Source: Lactifluus volemus (taxonomy: Eukaryota; Basidiomycota; Agaricomycetes; Russulales; Russulaceae). Taken from it: a stretch of 36,293 nt of DNA. Below, piece after piece: positions 1 through 9,841 of this stretch (positions are counted from its first letter, which is position 1; every line of letters starts with the position of its first letter). The notes beneath the pieces were generated by a model. That model saw only the letters and a list, made by a program, of their open reading frames with translations. It made no database searches and was not told where the DNA came from. Position numbers and translations under genes: made by a program. The stretch lies in NCBI GenBank assembly GCA_022376515.1, contig WTXI01000345.1:1-36293 (forward strand), read 5' to 3'.

Positions 1-355
1 GTTTTCATGCTAGACCTAGGATACTTGTATAGCTCTAGTCAGCAAAACTAGACCTAGGTGACTCTAATTTCTCGTCTAGATCTAGTTTCTCGTCTAGACC
101 TAGTTTCTCATCTAGTTCTAGTTTCTTGACCATTTCTAGTTTCTCTCAACTATTTCTAGTTTCTCGACAGTTTCTAGTTTCGCGACGTTTTCTAGTTTCA
201 CAACATTTTCTAGTTTCGCGATGTTTTCTAGTTTCTCGGCTACTGTCTTACTTTCTCGCTTAGATCATATACGTGACACACAGGATCGTCCTATTCAAGA
301 ACTGTATCTAGATTCTAATCAAGATTCAAATTGTAGCCGCTAATAGACGAGTAAT
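1..355. repeat. CTAG-rich subterminal repeat block, left side of element 1
   Basis: This stretch contains no gene. It is dense in CTAG and CCTAGG palindromes (1-110), followed by a tandem array of an about 18-bp unit built on TTTCTAGTTTC with a variable tail (about 120-240). A similar CTAG-rich block lies at 8990-9250, beyond the Plavaka transposase. Together they look like the subterminal repeats of one CACTA-like element whose left terminus is before position 1. The terminus itself and its target duplication cannot be seen. Confidence 0.6.
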
Positions 356-2992
356 TCAAATTGTTCTACTAGTACAGTCCATATTCCAAATTTCCGAGCC
401 ATTGCCTGACGCTGTTGAAGCGGCTGAGGCTGAACGTGAGGGGGATCTGATTAAAAGAGTGTTTGAGTACAGAATCACACAAGAAAAGAAGACATACCAA
501 TCCAGTTCGATGCAAGAGCGAGGATCAGCCACGCGTTTGCTACTATTGTCTTCGTCGAGAGCCCCCTTTCCTCTCAGCTCGACAGCCGGGATGAAGCTAT
601 ACACGTAGAGAGTGACTATGTCCCACTGACCTCTGGTGAGCCTTTCAGTGCTCTCAACCCATTTGCGGGTCTTCCCCCCCCACAGATTGTCGGTGAAGCC
701 AGGCAAGGGATGACTTGTACCCTTTCCACTGGTTCCTCGGCTTGCCAGGGGATTGCTTGGTGACGTTGGTGATTTGGCGTCGTCCTGGCCAGTCATGAAC
801 GCGGTGAAACCACGCTCAACCTGCGGCTTTGGATCGGTACTAGTGAAATCAAAAAAGAAGTGTTGTTACCGCTGCAGTCGCAAGTGCAAGTGCTCCGAAG
901 TGCATAGGGGGTTCTTCTAGTTCCTGTAACTTCAGTTGTAACCTCCGAATGTGTGTGGCATAAACCTTGGCGACCAGATCGGAGCAAAATGCGCCGCGTG
1001 CGCTCTGCAGGCTATGTCAGATACTGTACCACGCATTTTTGAGACTTACCTTTGCATCTGGGTCTCTATAAACGAATCTGAGGTTTTTCAATGCTGTCTC
1101 GGCATACCCTGCGCAAGACTCTGCATCCCCAAACCTGACCGGGTCCTCGAGCCATATGTCCGCGACGGCGCGGTACCCACTTTTCCCCATGTCGCTGCGC
1201 CAATTGTTAAGTGTGGTCTCGACCTAGAAACAGTTAGTCCCATGCCCCCACTGTCTAATTGAATCATAGAACGTACCACAGCCAAGACGACACCTAGTTC
1301 CATATCGTTGAGGGCCACATCCGGGAATACGGAGATCCAGATGTCCTCCGCTGGTTCTTGGATCATATTGTTTATGCCGAATGGGTCAGTTTGCGTGCCA
1401 GCCCAGGTCAACAGAGCAGGGATAAATATCTTGCGCCACTTCTCCATGTTTTTGCTGGAATCAGCTGGAGGGAAAGGTAGGTCAGACATCGTGGGCCTTG
1501 TCCTTCTCAAACGCTTCGACGCTTCAAGCCTGCCATCGCTCTCTGCAGAACTTGTATCTCTAGCGAGTACAATCCCCATCTATTTCAGTGATTATCAAAC
1601 CAAATCTACGCGTTTGAATCTGGACATTACCTGTGCTGTGGCACGCGCTCCAACGTTGCCACTGAGCGCAGCACCACTTTGAGCTGCTCTAGAAGCTTGA
1701 TCCGGTCGAGATCTGCGAGGCTCGAGTACACCCTCAGGCTCTTCATTGTAAAAATCGCTTGTCACTGCAGTAGAACCTGAGATATCCAGCTCAAGATCCG
1801 GGGTTGCAGCTTGGCTATCACGACGTTCGGGCGTGTCAGTGGGTCGCGTCCGGGTTTGACTCAGCTGCGGTGCTAAATGGTTCAAATGGAACTATAAGCC
1901 ATTGACTTGGAGAGAGCCCAGAGTGAGAATTACCTGGGTTCGTATTTACCCTCTGTTTCCAATCACATAGCAAGCCACTTGGCGCTACTAGTACCTTTGT
2001 GCGCTTGAATTGATCACTGGCACCGTGACTAGTAATCTGGTGGTGAGCCTCATGCTGGTTTAGGTGATGTCTATGACTTACCCGAACTGTGGCCCGAGTT
2101 TTCGTTTGACAGGGTTCCGTGGCTGAGTTGGCGGTGGAGGTGAGGGCGTTCGAGTCCCAGCCAGTGAACTTGGTTCATCCCTCCTCATCCAAATTGCCAT
2201 CAGCTGGTGGGTTCGAGCTCAGGGACAGAGGTGTTTTCACTTACTCAGATATCCGTCTGTATATGGCGCGGGGCTTCGGCCGAGGTGACTGGTGGGCGTT
2301 AACTGTTCCGGCTCGGAGGTTTGCCTAAACCGTGATGGTCCAATCAGTGAAGTGACCTAAAAGTACACGAGGGGGACACAAGGGGAACAAACCTTATCCT
2401 TGTTTTTGTTCCCATCATCAACGTCTTCCCTATCGTCTTTGCCTTGGCTGGCCGTGGCGTTTTTATCCTCGCTGCTCCACACTTCGATTATTGATTCCTC
2501 GGCATCTGTGAAAGATGCTGGCGACACAGTCGATATCTCGTCACCATATACCACAAAACTCGCATTTTGTCTAGAGTCAAGGCTGCTACTTATACTATTC
2601 CCAATGTCAGTGAAATCAGCTACATTTAAGGTGAGTCGTGTCACATACTCATATTGTTCATCGATAGTCTCGAGCTCATTTAGCTGAGCTGCATAGGCGA
2701 CTTCCGACGTGAATTTCTGCGCCGTTTGTCCATGACTTGGACGCAAGTCTGGCCTAGCTGAGTGCCTTTGTTTCACCCTGGAGTCTCGTTCAACTATGTC
2801 TTCGAGTTCCGCAACGCGCCTGACGTTGGCATGGTGGGTAGCAGCTGCATTCTCAGCAGCAGCAGCCGCCTCTGCCTTTTCCAACATCTTGTCTTCCGCA
2901 ACCTGCTGAGTGGTACGACATTTTTTCTGGAGCTCAAGAACAACACGTCCGGGGTGCGTCTGTGCGTTTTTTTTCCGTGTAACGATTGGCAT
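356..2992 (-). CDS. Accessory protein of the Plavaka element (multi-exon)
   Basis: The start is the ATG at 2992 (MPIVTRKKNAQTHPGR). Exon 1 (2992-2393) encodes a basic N-terminus and an alanine- and glutamate-rich coiled coil (roughly residues 30-75). Later exons encode a proline-rich linker (about 2356-2090, internal splicing uncertain) and a Ser/Thr-rich segment (about 1885-1630). The most conserved-looking part follows, in four well-defined exons: 1579-1277, 1223-1050, 923-870 and 820-356. It contains WRKIFIPALLTWAGTQ, TLNNWRSDMGKSGYRAV and GALALATAAVERGF. I recognise this layout as a protein found next to Plavaka-type transposons in agaricomycetes; its function is not known. The frame stays open to a stop at 356. 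Using the donor near 505 instead would create a TGA directly at the junction, so the C-terminus is uncertain. It is transcribed divergently from the transposase, and the hAT insertion separates them. Confidence 0.7.
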
Positions 2993-3567
2993 AATTTTCG
3001 AGAGAGTAGGAGTATGGTGAGCGTTTGTCAGGTAAGTATTTCTGTACACACCACCGAAGTTTGAACTATTTAGAGACTCTATTGCACAGTCTTCTCCAAG
3101 GTCGCCGCTACTTGCATCAAGTTAGTCCCAACGGCATTTGCTGAGATACCCGAGTCCAAGTCATGCTTGCATGTCTGACTCTGACTCGTCACTTTCCTCT
3201 CTGACATTTCCTGCGGCCTGAGCCTCTTTCACTTTCCTTTCTGACATTCCCTGCAGCCTGAGCCTCTGTTTGTCCATCTCATTGCCCATGTCCGAGTCAC
3301 TCTTGTTCCCATCTTGTGCACAGTGCACTTACAGACGCATCCACCCCGTATACCAGTTCTTTGATCGCCGTTTACTAGCACCTGTCTTGATCGGTGGATG
3401 TATATCCCAGGCCATACTGTGCCCCTTGTTGCGCCCCAGCCATCTGGCGTGTACCTTTATCTGGCTCTTATTTCATCAGTTCGCTCCGTCCTTGGCTGTC
3501 TTGTCATTCACTAGCCGCTGGTGTGTACCTGTTCACGTCGTTGCTTTTCATTTCCCATCGGTGCGTG
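2993..3567. repeat. Element 1 intergenic region, left of the hAT insertion, with a 40-bp duplication
   Basis: No coding exon is supported here. Two adjacent 40-bp units (3191-3230 and 3231-3270) differ at only a few positions. The stretch at about 3475-3567 is a diverged copy of about 5490-5610 on the other side of the hAT element: both carry a TTTGCTCC/TTCGCTCC start and a TACCTGTTCAC core. The hAT therefore landed inside a locally repeated, pyrimidine-rich spacer between two divergent genes, probably their promoter region. Confidence 0.5.
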
Positions 3568-3575
3568 CCTATCGC
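3568..3575. repeat. 8-bp target site duplication of the hAT element, left copy
   Basis: CCTATCGC directly precedes the left terminal inverted repeat and is exactly repeated at 5405-5412 after the right one. Eight-bp duplications are the signature of hAT transposition. Confidence 0.9.
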
Positions 3576-3929
3576 TAGGGATGGACACGGGTTAGGGTAT
3601 ACCCACCGGGTTTGCGGGTAGGGTATCCACGGGCCGGGGTCTCGGGTATCAATTTTGCCGGCCCGCACCAAACCCGTACCCCAGACCACGGGACCCGGAC
3701 CCGCAGCCACGGTTTTTGACCTCCACATGTGCATTGCACAACACTACATAGCATTAAATATTACTAGACTAGTGACAATTTATCTAAGACATGAGAGCCA
3801 GAGCTAGCATAATCGGCATCCTTAAATAAATATCTTGAAAGGTGGCCCACTACGATGCTTGGCCCTGGAAGCGGTACAGGGAGCGTGGCTGCACCGCGGC
3901 AGTGGGGGGTGGGGCGGGGGCAAGAACAT

Positions 3930-4570
3930 GAAGTGGGGATGCCATGGCACACACCAGTCGCTGGCGTCAGGTGCTCGGGCAGTCGCAAGGGCGCTGCCAG
4001 CGCTATCCTGCCAAAGAAGTCGACGCGGTTCGACTCTGAGTCCGGAAGCGGCGGGGGAAGGGAGGAGGGCAGTCGCAACGGCGCTTCCAGCGTGATCCTG
4101 CCAAAGAAGTCGACGCGGTGCGACTCTGAGTCCAGAAGCGGCGGGGGAAGCGGTAGAGGGGAGGAGGGCGTGCCGCACATCGGTCCCAGGCGTCAGGCGC
4201 TCTGGCGGTCGCAACGGCGCCGCCAGCGCGATCCTGACGCCAAGGACGTCGACGCAGTGCAACTCTGAGTCAGGAAGCAGCGGGGGAAGCGGTAGAGGGG
4301 AGGAGGCCGTGCCAGATGCCAGTCGCAGGCATCAGGCGCTCGGGCAGTCACAACGGCGGCGCTAGCACGACCCTGACGCTTGCGACGTCGACGCGGTGCA
4401 AGTTCGAGTCTGGAAGCAGCTGGGGAAGTGGTAGAGGGAAGGAGGCCATGCCCCATGCCAGTCGCAGGCGTCAGGCGCTCGGGCGGTCGCAACGGCGCCG
4501 CCAGCGCGATCCTGACGCCAAGGACGTCGATGTGGTGCGATGGGCTCCCTTCAGCGTCGACGCGAGGCCA
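3930..4570. repeat. 139-bp tandem repeat array inside the hAT element
   Basis: A GC-rich unit recurs. Its landmark, the GTGC-GACTCTGAG-type segment, begins at about 4031, 4121, 4260, 4399 and 4538. The last four are spaced exactly 139 bp apart, and the first interval (90 bp) looks like a deleted copy. Units share GGCGTCAGGCGCTCGGGCGG and GATCCTGACGCCAAGGACGT-like blocks. Long open frames on both strands across this array are a by-product of the repeat length and GC content. Confidence 0.85.
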
Positions 4571-4759
4571 TCCATCGAAGGGGATGAGGGGGAATGAAGG
4601 GGGAGCCAGGAAATGGAATCTGAAGAAGAAAGCTTCACAAAAGTCAGAAAAATCAGAAGGTGGAAGAGTGAAGGCAGCGTACCTAGCAACGCCTGATGGG
4701 AAGCACCCTTCAAGCGTCCCAACATCCCTCCAACGCGACGATAACAAGAGGCAGAGGCA

Positions 4760-4763
4760 AAGC

Positions 4764-4797
<34 letters not shown>

Positions 4798-4810
4798 CCA
4801 GCAGAGGAGA
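4760..4810 (+). repeat. Purine-rich simple repeat
   Basis: An almost pure run of GAGGAG/GAAGAG triplets lies between the tandem array and the tRNA-like unit of the hAT element. It is low complexity and gives no coding evidence. Confidence 0.7.
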
Positions 4811-5048
4811 GGTGCTCCAAAAGACGATGTGCCGGAAAACAACCAGAAAACTAAGCACAGTGTTGATGGTGAAGGCAGTGGCAAGGTGAGAAAGGATTGC
4901 GGGCGAACAAAAAGAACCGCGACAGAGGGAGGCGACAGGGGGAGGCGACAGAGGGAAGGCGCGACACGCACGAACGAAAAATCAAAGGCAGTTGAGGTAA
5001 GCGGCAATGCAGCTATTGAAGTGAGCTGTAGGAGTGCCAGCAGTTCTA

Positions 5049-5130
5049 GCATCAATGGTGTAATGGTAAACTCATAGTTTTCCTATATTGCTGCGTGCAC
5101 AGGTCGGGGGTTCGAATCCGCATTTGTGCA
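5049..5130 (+). ncRNA. tRNA-like pol III unit within the hAT element (decayed tRNA, possibly Gly-TCC)
   Basis: An A box (TGGTGTAATGG, 5056-5066) and a perfect B box (GGTTCGAATCC, 5109-5119) are correctly spaced. The 5' GCATCAA can pair with TTTGTGC at the 3' end with six of seven positions matching (one a G-T pair), followed by A as discriminator base. The D arm is partly preserved and a TTTCC stretch sits where a Gly-TCC anticodon loop would be. The T stem and anticodon stem pair poorly, and the unit is about 10 nt longer than a standard tRNA. It is therefore best read as a tRNA pseudogene or tRNA-derived SINE head captured by the transposon, rather than a working tRNA. Confidence 0.45.
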
Positions 5131-5404
5131 ATTGTCAGGAAGCGTGCTATTGGATGATTATGTGAGCAACTGTGAGAATATCTTACCTGGAATTGATTGG
5201 ATTAGTAATCTGGGGCTGCTGGAATGATTATTGTATTTATTTATTTATTTCAACCCATACCCTTATCAATTAGGCATGGGTTTTATCTGATACCCACAGC
5301 CTTACCTGAGGGTTACCCGTACCCGTGCCTGGGGTACGGGTTTTTCAGGGGTAGGGGTATGGGTACCTCTGGAGATACCCCAGGGTTACCCACGTCCATC
5401 ACTA

Positions 5405-5412
5405 CCTATCGC
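5405..5412. repeat. 8-bp target site duplication of the hAT element, right copy
   Basis: CCTATCGC, identical to 3568-3575, follows the right inverted repeat directly. Confidence 0.9.
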
Positions 5413-5778
5413 CGGTTTTTTCTATTCATTTGCCAACAGTGACTCTGGTTTTTTTTAAATTCGTCAACCACCAGTCTCCAATGCCTTCATTCATTATCCA
5501 GCAGTTTGCTCCTTACCTTCTCTGGCTGTTATTCACTTGCCGTACCTGTTCACTTCTTTTCTATTCATTTGTCAACGGTGCGTACCTTTCTCCGGTTGCC
5601 TTGCCATTCGTTCGATTCTTCTCACATTCATTTCTTGTGCATTTGTCTTTTTCGGGTCTGTACCCGTCAACCTCCAACCCTTCCGACTTATTCCAAGTTT
5701 TCGCAGCCAACTCAGAGTACCTTCTGACAAATGTACAGAGGTCCCTCGCTTCACTACTTGTCATTCTTCAAACTCACC
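5413..5778 (+). promoter_or_regulatory. Pyrimidine-rich 5' region of the Plavaka transposase
   Basis: This T/C-rich stretch contains diverged repeats of the type also seen at 3475-3567. It holds no convincing exon and most likely carries the core promoter and 5' leader of the transposase. An in-frame ATG at 5731 could extend the protein by 16 residues. Confidence 0.4.
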
Positions 5779-8700
5779 ATGTCATTGTCAGAAAGGCTCC
5801 CTTGTTTGTATCCCAGGTGTCCCCTCACCTTCAAGAGTCGACATGGTCGTACATATCACATCCGCAACGCCCATGTAAACTCCAACGCCCAATCCGAGTT
5901 GAACCTAGGACCAGATTTACCCGAGCCCCTCACACAACAGCCAAAACAACATCGCGGCCAACGGATTGAACATCCCTATCTAACCGGTAAGTCTTTGTTC
6001 AATTGCATATCCAAGTCTATATGTACATATACTGACGTTCCCTCAACAAGGCCTTCCCTGTGATGCCAATGGGAAATTCCTTCCATCTGGCGCTCAGCCA
6101 ACACCACGAGCGAACGCGACACCGGACAACTGGAGCCCCTTTGAGAGTGAGGTCCAGTTCCTCGTAGCAGATCTCTTGTACCGCCGCGTTGAGATGTCCG
6201 CTTCTAACATTGACACGTTAATGGAGTTGTGGGAGACATCTCTGGGTATTTTCGGGGCATCTGCGCCATTTCAGTCCCACCGGCATATGCATGCGGTTAT
6301 CGATTCAGCATCTCTTGGCGATGCCCCATGGCGGTGCCTCGTGACTGGATTCTCGGAGGATGTCTCTAGGAACGCTCCTACCTGGAAACAGATGGCCTAC
6401 GAAGTTTGGTATCGTGATCCTGACGAAGTGGTACGCCTTACGCTAGACAACCCCGATTTCAGTGGACAATTTGATGTATGCCCATACATCGAGCTAGACG
6501 TGAATGACAAGCGTCGTTGGGCCAATGTCATGTCGGCAAACATTGCTTGGAATCATTGTGTAAGTACTTGTTTTTGCATTTGTTACTCGTACAATATACT
6601 GATACATCTTTGCTTCATAAAGGATGCCATTGCTGTTTCCCACACAGATACACATGGGGCAATGTACTGTCCCATCATTTTGGGCAGCGACAAGACTACT
6701 GTCTCGGTCGCCACAGGGCATGTGGAGTATCACCCAATGTACCTGTCCATCGGGAACTTACACAATAGCGTGAGAAGTGCTCACCGCAATGCTGTAATAC
6801 CAATAGCGTTCCTAGCTATCCCAAAGGGTGAGTCATCGTCACGGCAATCACCCAATGATTAATATATGAACAATATGATCCAGGTGACCGTAGATACGAT
6901 GACGACCCCGAGTTTCGCAAGTTCAAACGGCAGTTGTTCCACGCGTCAATATCAGCAATCCTCCAGACACTTCGACCTGGGATGACAAGTCCGGTCATCC
7001 GGCGATGCCCAGATGGCCATTACCGGCGGGTCATCTATGACCTTGTGGCCTTCATTGCCGACTACCCAGAGCAAGTTATGTTAACAGGTATTGTACAGGG
7101 CTGGTGCCCCAAGTAAGTAACTTAGTTTGGCTTGGCAGATTAACACTGATCGTACATCAGGTGTGCAGCGTCACCAAAGGACTTGAACACAGCTTCAAGA
7201 CCACGAACAACGGCACTAACAGATCAACTCGTTCGGCTTCTTGATTCGAAGACGCTTTGGGACCGGTATGGAATCGATGACGATATCATCGTAAGTCCAA
7301 CAGTCCCACCATCTATTTGTTACTAACAGATATTATAGCCTTTTACTGCAGACTTTCCGCGTGCCGATATTCACGAAATGATCTCGCCCGATTTATTACA
7401 TCAAGTCATTAAAGGGGCATTCAAGGACCACCTTGTGACATGGGTTTGTGACTACCTGGCACTCACGAATACTGAAAGTCAGGGAAATGCGATTCTTGAT
7501 GATATCGATCGCCGGTATGTCCCAAATTCTCGCTTTAGTATCAAGCTCACATTCTAAGGCAGAATTGCCGCCGTGCCACCATTCCCGGGCCTCCGCCGCT
7601 TCCCTCATGGTCGCCGCTTCAAACAATGGACGGGGGATGACTCAAAGGCATTGATGAAGGTACGTATTTACTTGTGATTATGCAATCTCTGTGACTTGTC
7701 ATTGAGACAGGTTTATCTGCCCGCGATCGTTGGATATGTGCCAGACGACATGGTAATGTGCATTTCGGCTTTCCTTGACACATGCTACATCGCCCGCCGC
7801 CAAGATTTAGATGAGGACTCCTTGAAGAAATTCGACACATCATTTTCAAAGTATCTGCAACTGCGCGAAATCTTTCACATTACCGGTGTCCGACCAACTG
7901 GTTTCTCCCTTCCGCGTCAGCACGTGTTGACTCACTATCACTCCCTCATTCAAGATTTTGGTGCACCGGCTGGCCTCTGTTCATCTATCACCGAGTCTCG
8001 ACATATCACTGCTGTCAAGAAACCATGGCGGCGTTCCAATCATTACAAAGCACTCGGACAAATGCTCAGAGTAAATGAACGCCTCGACAAGCTCTCAGCA
8101 ATGCGTTCTGACTTTGTTGCTCGTGGGATGATGCCAGCTGGTCATCGCCCTCCTGCGGGCACTTCATTCCTTCACTCTAATCTTGATGAACACCCACCTA
8201 CAAACGGCAATCAGGATGAAAGCGATGACGAGGATGAGGGACCTGTAGATGACAGCGTGCTTGGCCATGTTGTCCTTGCGCGCTCGCGTAGTGAGTATTG
8301 CTCTTTGTTATCTATATCACGGCGTCTTGGGAACTAACCTTTTGCTCATACTAGTCATTGACTATCCGCGGAATTTTCAAGAGCTTGCGGCCCAGATAAA
8401 TGAACCTGACCTCCTTATCCTGACACAAGGATTCCTCGCCGATCAGCTCCAGCTGAGTGGCGAGATTATGCCGCTAATCACATCAAAAGTAAGTGTGTTT
8501 CACTCCGCTACCGCAACATTCTTCGCTCCGAGCGATCCCAGTGGCATCCGCGGCATGCGACGCGAGCGCATACGATCGACACCGTCATGGAGAGGACAGG
8601 GGCCAAGGCGCGACTGCACTTTTGTGACTGAGGACGATGAGAAGCCAGGTGTACGAGGACTTAACATTGCACGCGTTACACTCTTTTTTTCATTCCTATA

Positions 8701-8986
8701 TTATGGTACAGAGTATCCATGTGCATTACTTGAGTGGTTCACAAGAGTAGGACTTGACCAAATGACTGGGATGTGGATAGTGCGTCCAGATTTCATCCGC
8801 ACTGGCAACAGACGCAATAAATCAGTTGTTCATCTTGATGCGTTGTTGCGCGCAGCTCATCTTATTCCCGTTTACGGTACGGAACGTTTACCATTAGAAA
8901 TAGACGCCATAAACTCGCTTGACACGTTTAGGGCATATTATGTGAACAAATATATAGATCATCATGCACATGAGATCGCTTTTTAA
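5779..8986 (+). CDS. Plavaka transposase, apparently intact (921 aa)
   Basis: Nine exons join in frame: 5779-5986, 6051-6559, 6623-6827, 6884-7112, 7161-7290, 7339-7514, 7563-7659, 7711-8290 and 8355-8986. The protein starts with a C2H2-like finger (C9, C14, H27, H32). The body has the hallmark Plavaka blocks: EVWYRDPD, GSDKTTVSVATGHVEYHP, CPDGHYRRVIYD, SPDLLHQVIKG, ITESRHITAVKKPW and, near the end, FHSATATF, FFSF and RAYYVNKYIDHHAHEIAF. The aspartates in GSDK and SPDLLH and the glutamate in ITESRH are plausible DDE catalytic residues (inference). No stop or frameshift interrupts it, so it may still be functional. It would bind the element ends and catalyse cut-and-paste transposition. An upstream in-frame ATG at 5731 is an alternative start. 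Confidence 0.93.
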
Positions 8987-9255
8987 TTTCACCTAGAATT
9001 ACATACAAATACTAGATCTGATTTGTGCCTAGAAACACGATTAAATTGTAGGATGACCGAGAAGTGGCTAGCCGTGACTAGGCGTTACTAGCGCGAAAAC
9101 ATACCAAACTAGATCTAGTTCAAAAACTAGTCATGCCTAGAAATTCAATTATATTGTAGGATGACCTAGCCGTGGCTAGCCGTGACTAGGCGTTACTAGA
9201 ACTGGCACCCTAGGTCCCTCTAGCAGCTCTAGTCACTTCTAGTCGCTCTAGCAAT
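8987..9255. repeat. CTAG-rich subterminal repeats, right side of element 1
   Basis: Two imperfect direct copies of an about 107-bp unit start near 9026 and 9133. Both contain ATTGTAGGATGACC and GGCTAGCCGTGACTAGGCG. A run of CTAG-bearing motifs follows up to about 9250. The density of CTAG matches that at 1-240. These are probably transposase binding sites. The exact terminus is not clear, because no obvious TIR can be matched within the window. Confidence 0.65.
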
Positions 9256-9383
9256 TTTACATTTTGCTGATGCGGTCTACCCATCGGTCATAGTCATTCC
9301 CTGCTCACTTGGTAGGATGCCTCTGTATGTCAATAACCGTCTGTTGTATGAAATGAAACCGTCCTGTGGCATCATTCACTACC
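9256..9383. other. Spacer between element 1 and element 2
   Basis: About 130 bp separate the CTAG repeats from the CACTA terminus. It ends with ACC at 9381-9383, the left target duplication of element 2. No gene is seen. Confidence 0.5.
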
Positions 9384-9841
9384 CACTATGCGCCCAAGAA
9401 CGGGTTTTAATAACCCAAGTTTTTGGGTTCTAAAGCGTCTGAAATGATAGGAATTATAACCCAATTAACTGGTACCACTGGGTAAAAATGAGTCGTTTTA
9501 AAACAGGTTCATTTGAGTCGTTTACTGTCCAAATAACCCGTCAATTTCATCACTGAAAATGACAACCCGGTACTTGTTTAACGAGGGAAAATGACTCATA
9601 TGAAAGGGCTCTTTTCACCAGTAAAACAACTTCAAAAATTAACATGAAAACGTGTTTTTTTGACAATTAATCTATGTTCCATAAAACTCGGAATAACGTG
9701 TAAAAATGACTCAGAAAATGGGTTCATATGTTTGGGTGAAAAAACTCGAAATATGGGGGTAAAATATCTCGGAATTTGGTGTAAAAATGAGTCAGAATAA
9801 AGGGTAAATAAAACTTGATATAGGGGGAAAACAACACAGCT
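9384..9841. repeat. Left TIR and subterminal region of the CACTA element
   Basis: It is AT-rich and gene-free. The motif GTAAAAATGASTC recurs at about 9483, 9699 and 9781, with degenerate versions between. Other copies of a GGGTTCATTTGAGTC-like and AACCCG-type motif are interspersed. Subterminal motif arrays are typical of CACTA elements and are usually bound by element-encoded proteins (family knowledge). Confidence 0.7.

Larger units (their letters stand above)
3576..5404. mobile_element. Non-autonomous hAT transposon, 1829 bp
   Basis: The left end reads TAGGGATGGACACGGGT; the reverse complement of the right end reads TAGTGATGGACGTGGGT, giving 14 of 17 identical bases. Both continue into GGGTA/TACCC-rich subterminal sequence (3576-3715 and 5245-5404). 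Perfect 8-bp duplications flank the element. TAG/CAG-type tips with 8-bp duplications are diagnostic of hAT. No transposase is encoded: the long open frames inside follow a GC-rich tandem array and resemble no hAT domain. It would therefore need a hAT transposase supplied in trans. It is nested between the two genes of the Plavaka element. The perfect duplication suggests a fairly recent insertion. Confidence 0.9.

Noticed and set aside
1..240. CRISPR-like regular repeats
   Set aside because: The units are short (about 18 bp) and diverged, with no spacers, in a eukaryotic genome; they are transposon subterminal repeats.
2119..2328. Plus-strand ORF at 2119-2328
   Set aside because: It lies opposite the proline-rich exon of the accessory gene and has no features of its own.
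3590..3710. Telomere-like GGGTA/TACCC runs here and at 5270-5390
   Set aside because: They are inverted and subterminal to the two hAT ends and are irregular, so they belong to the transposon and not to a telomere.
3822..4858. Long open frames on both strands, 146-221 residues, inside the hAT element
   Set aside because: They follow the GC-rich 139-bp tandem array, encode repeats of one another in several frames and contain no transposase motif.
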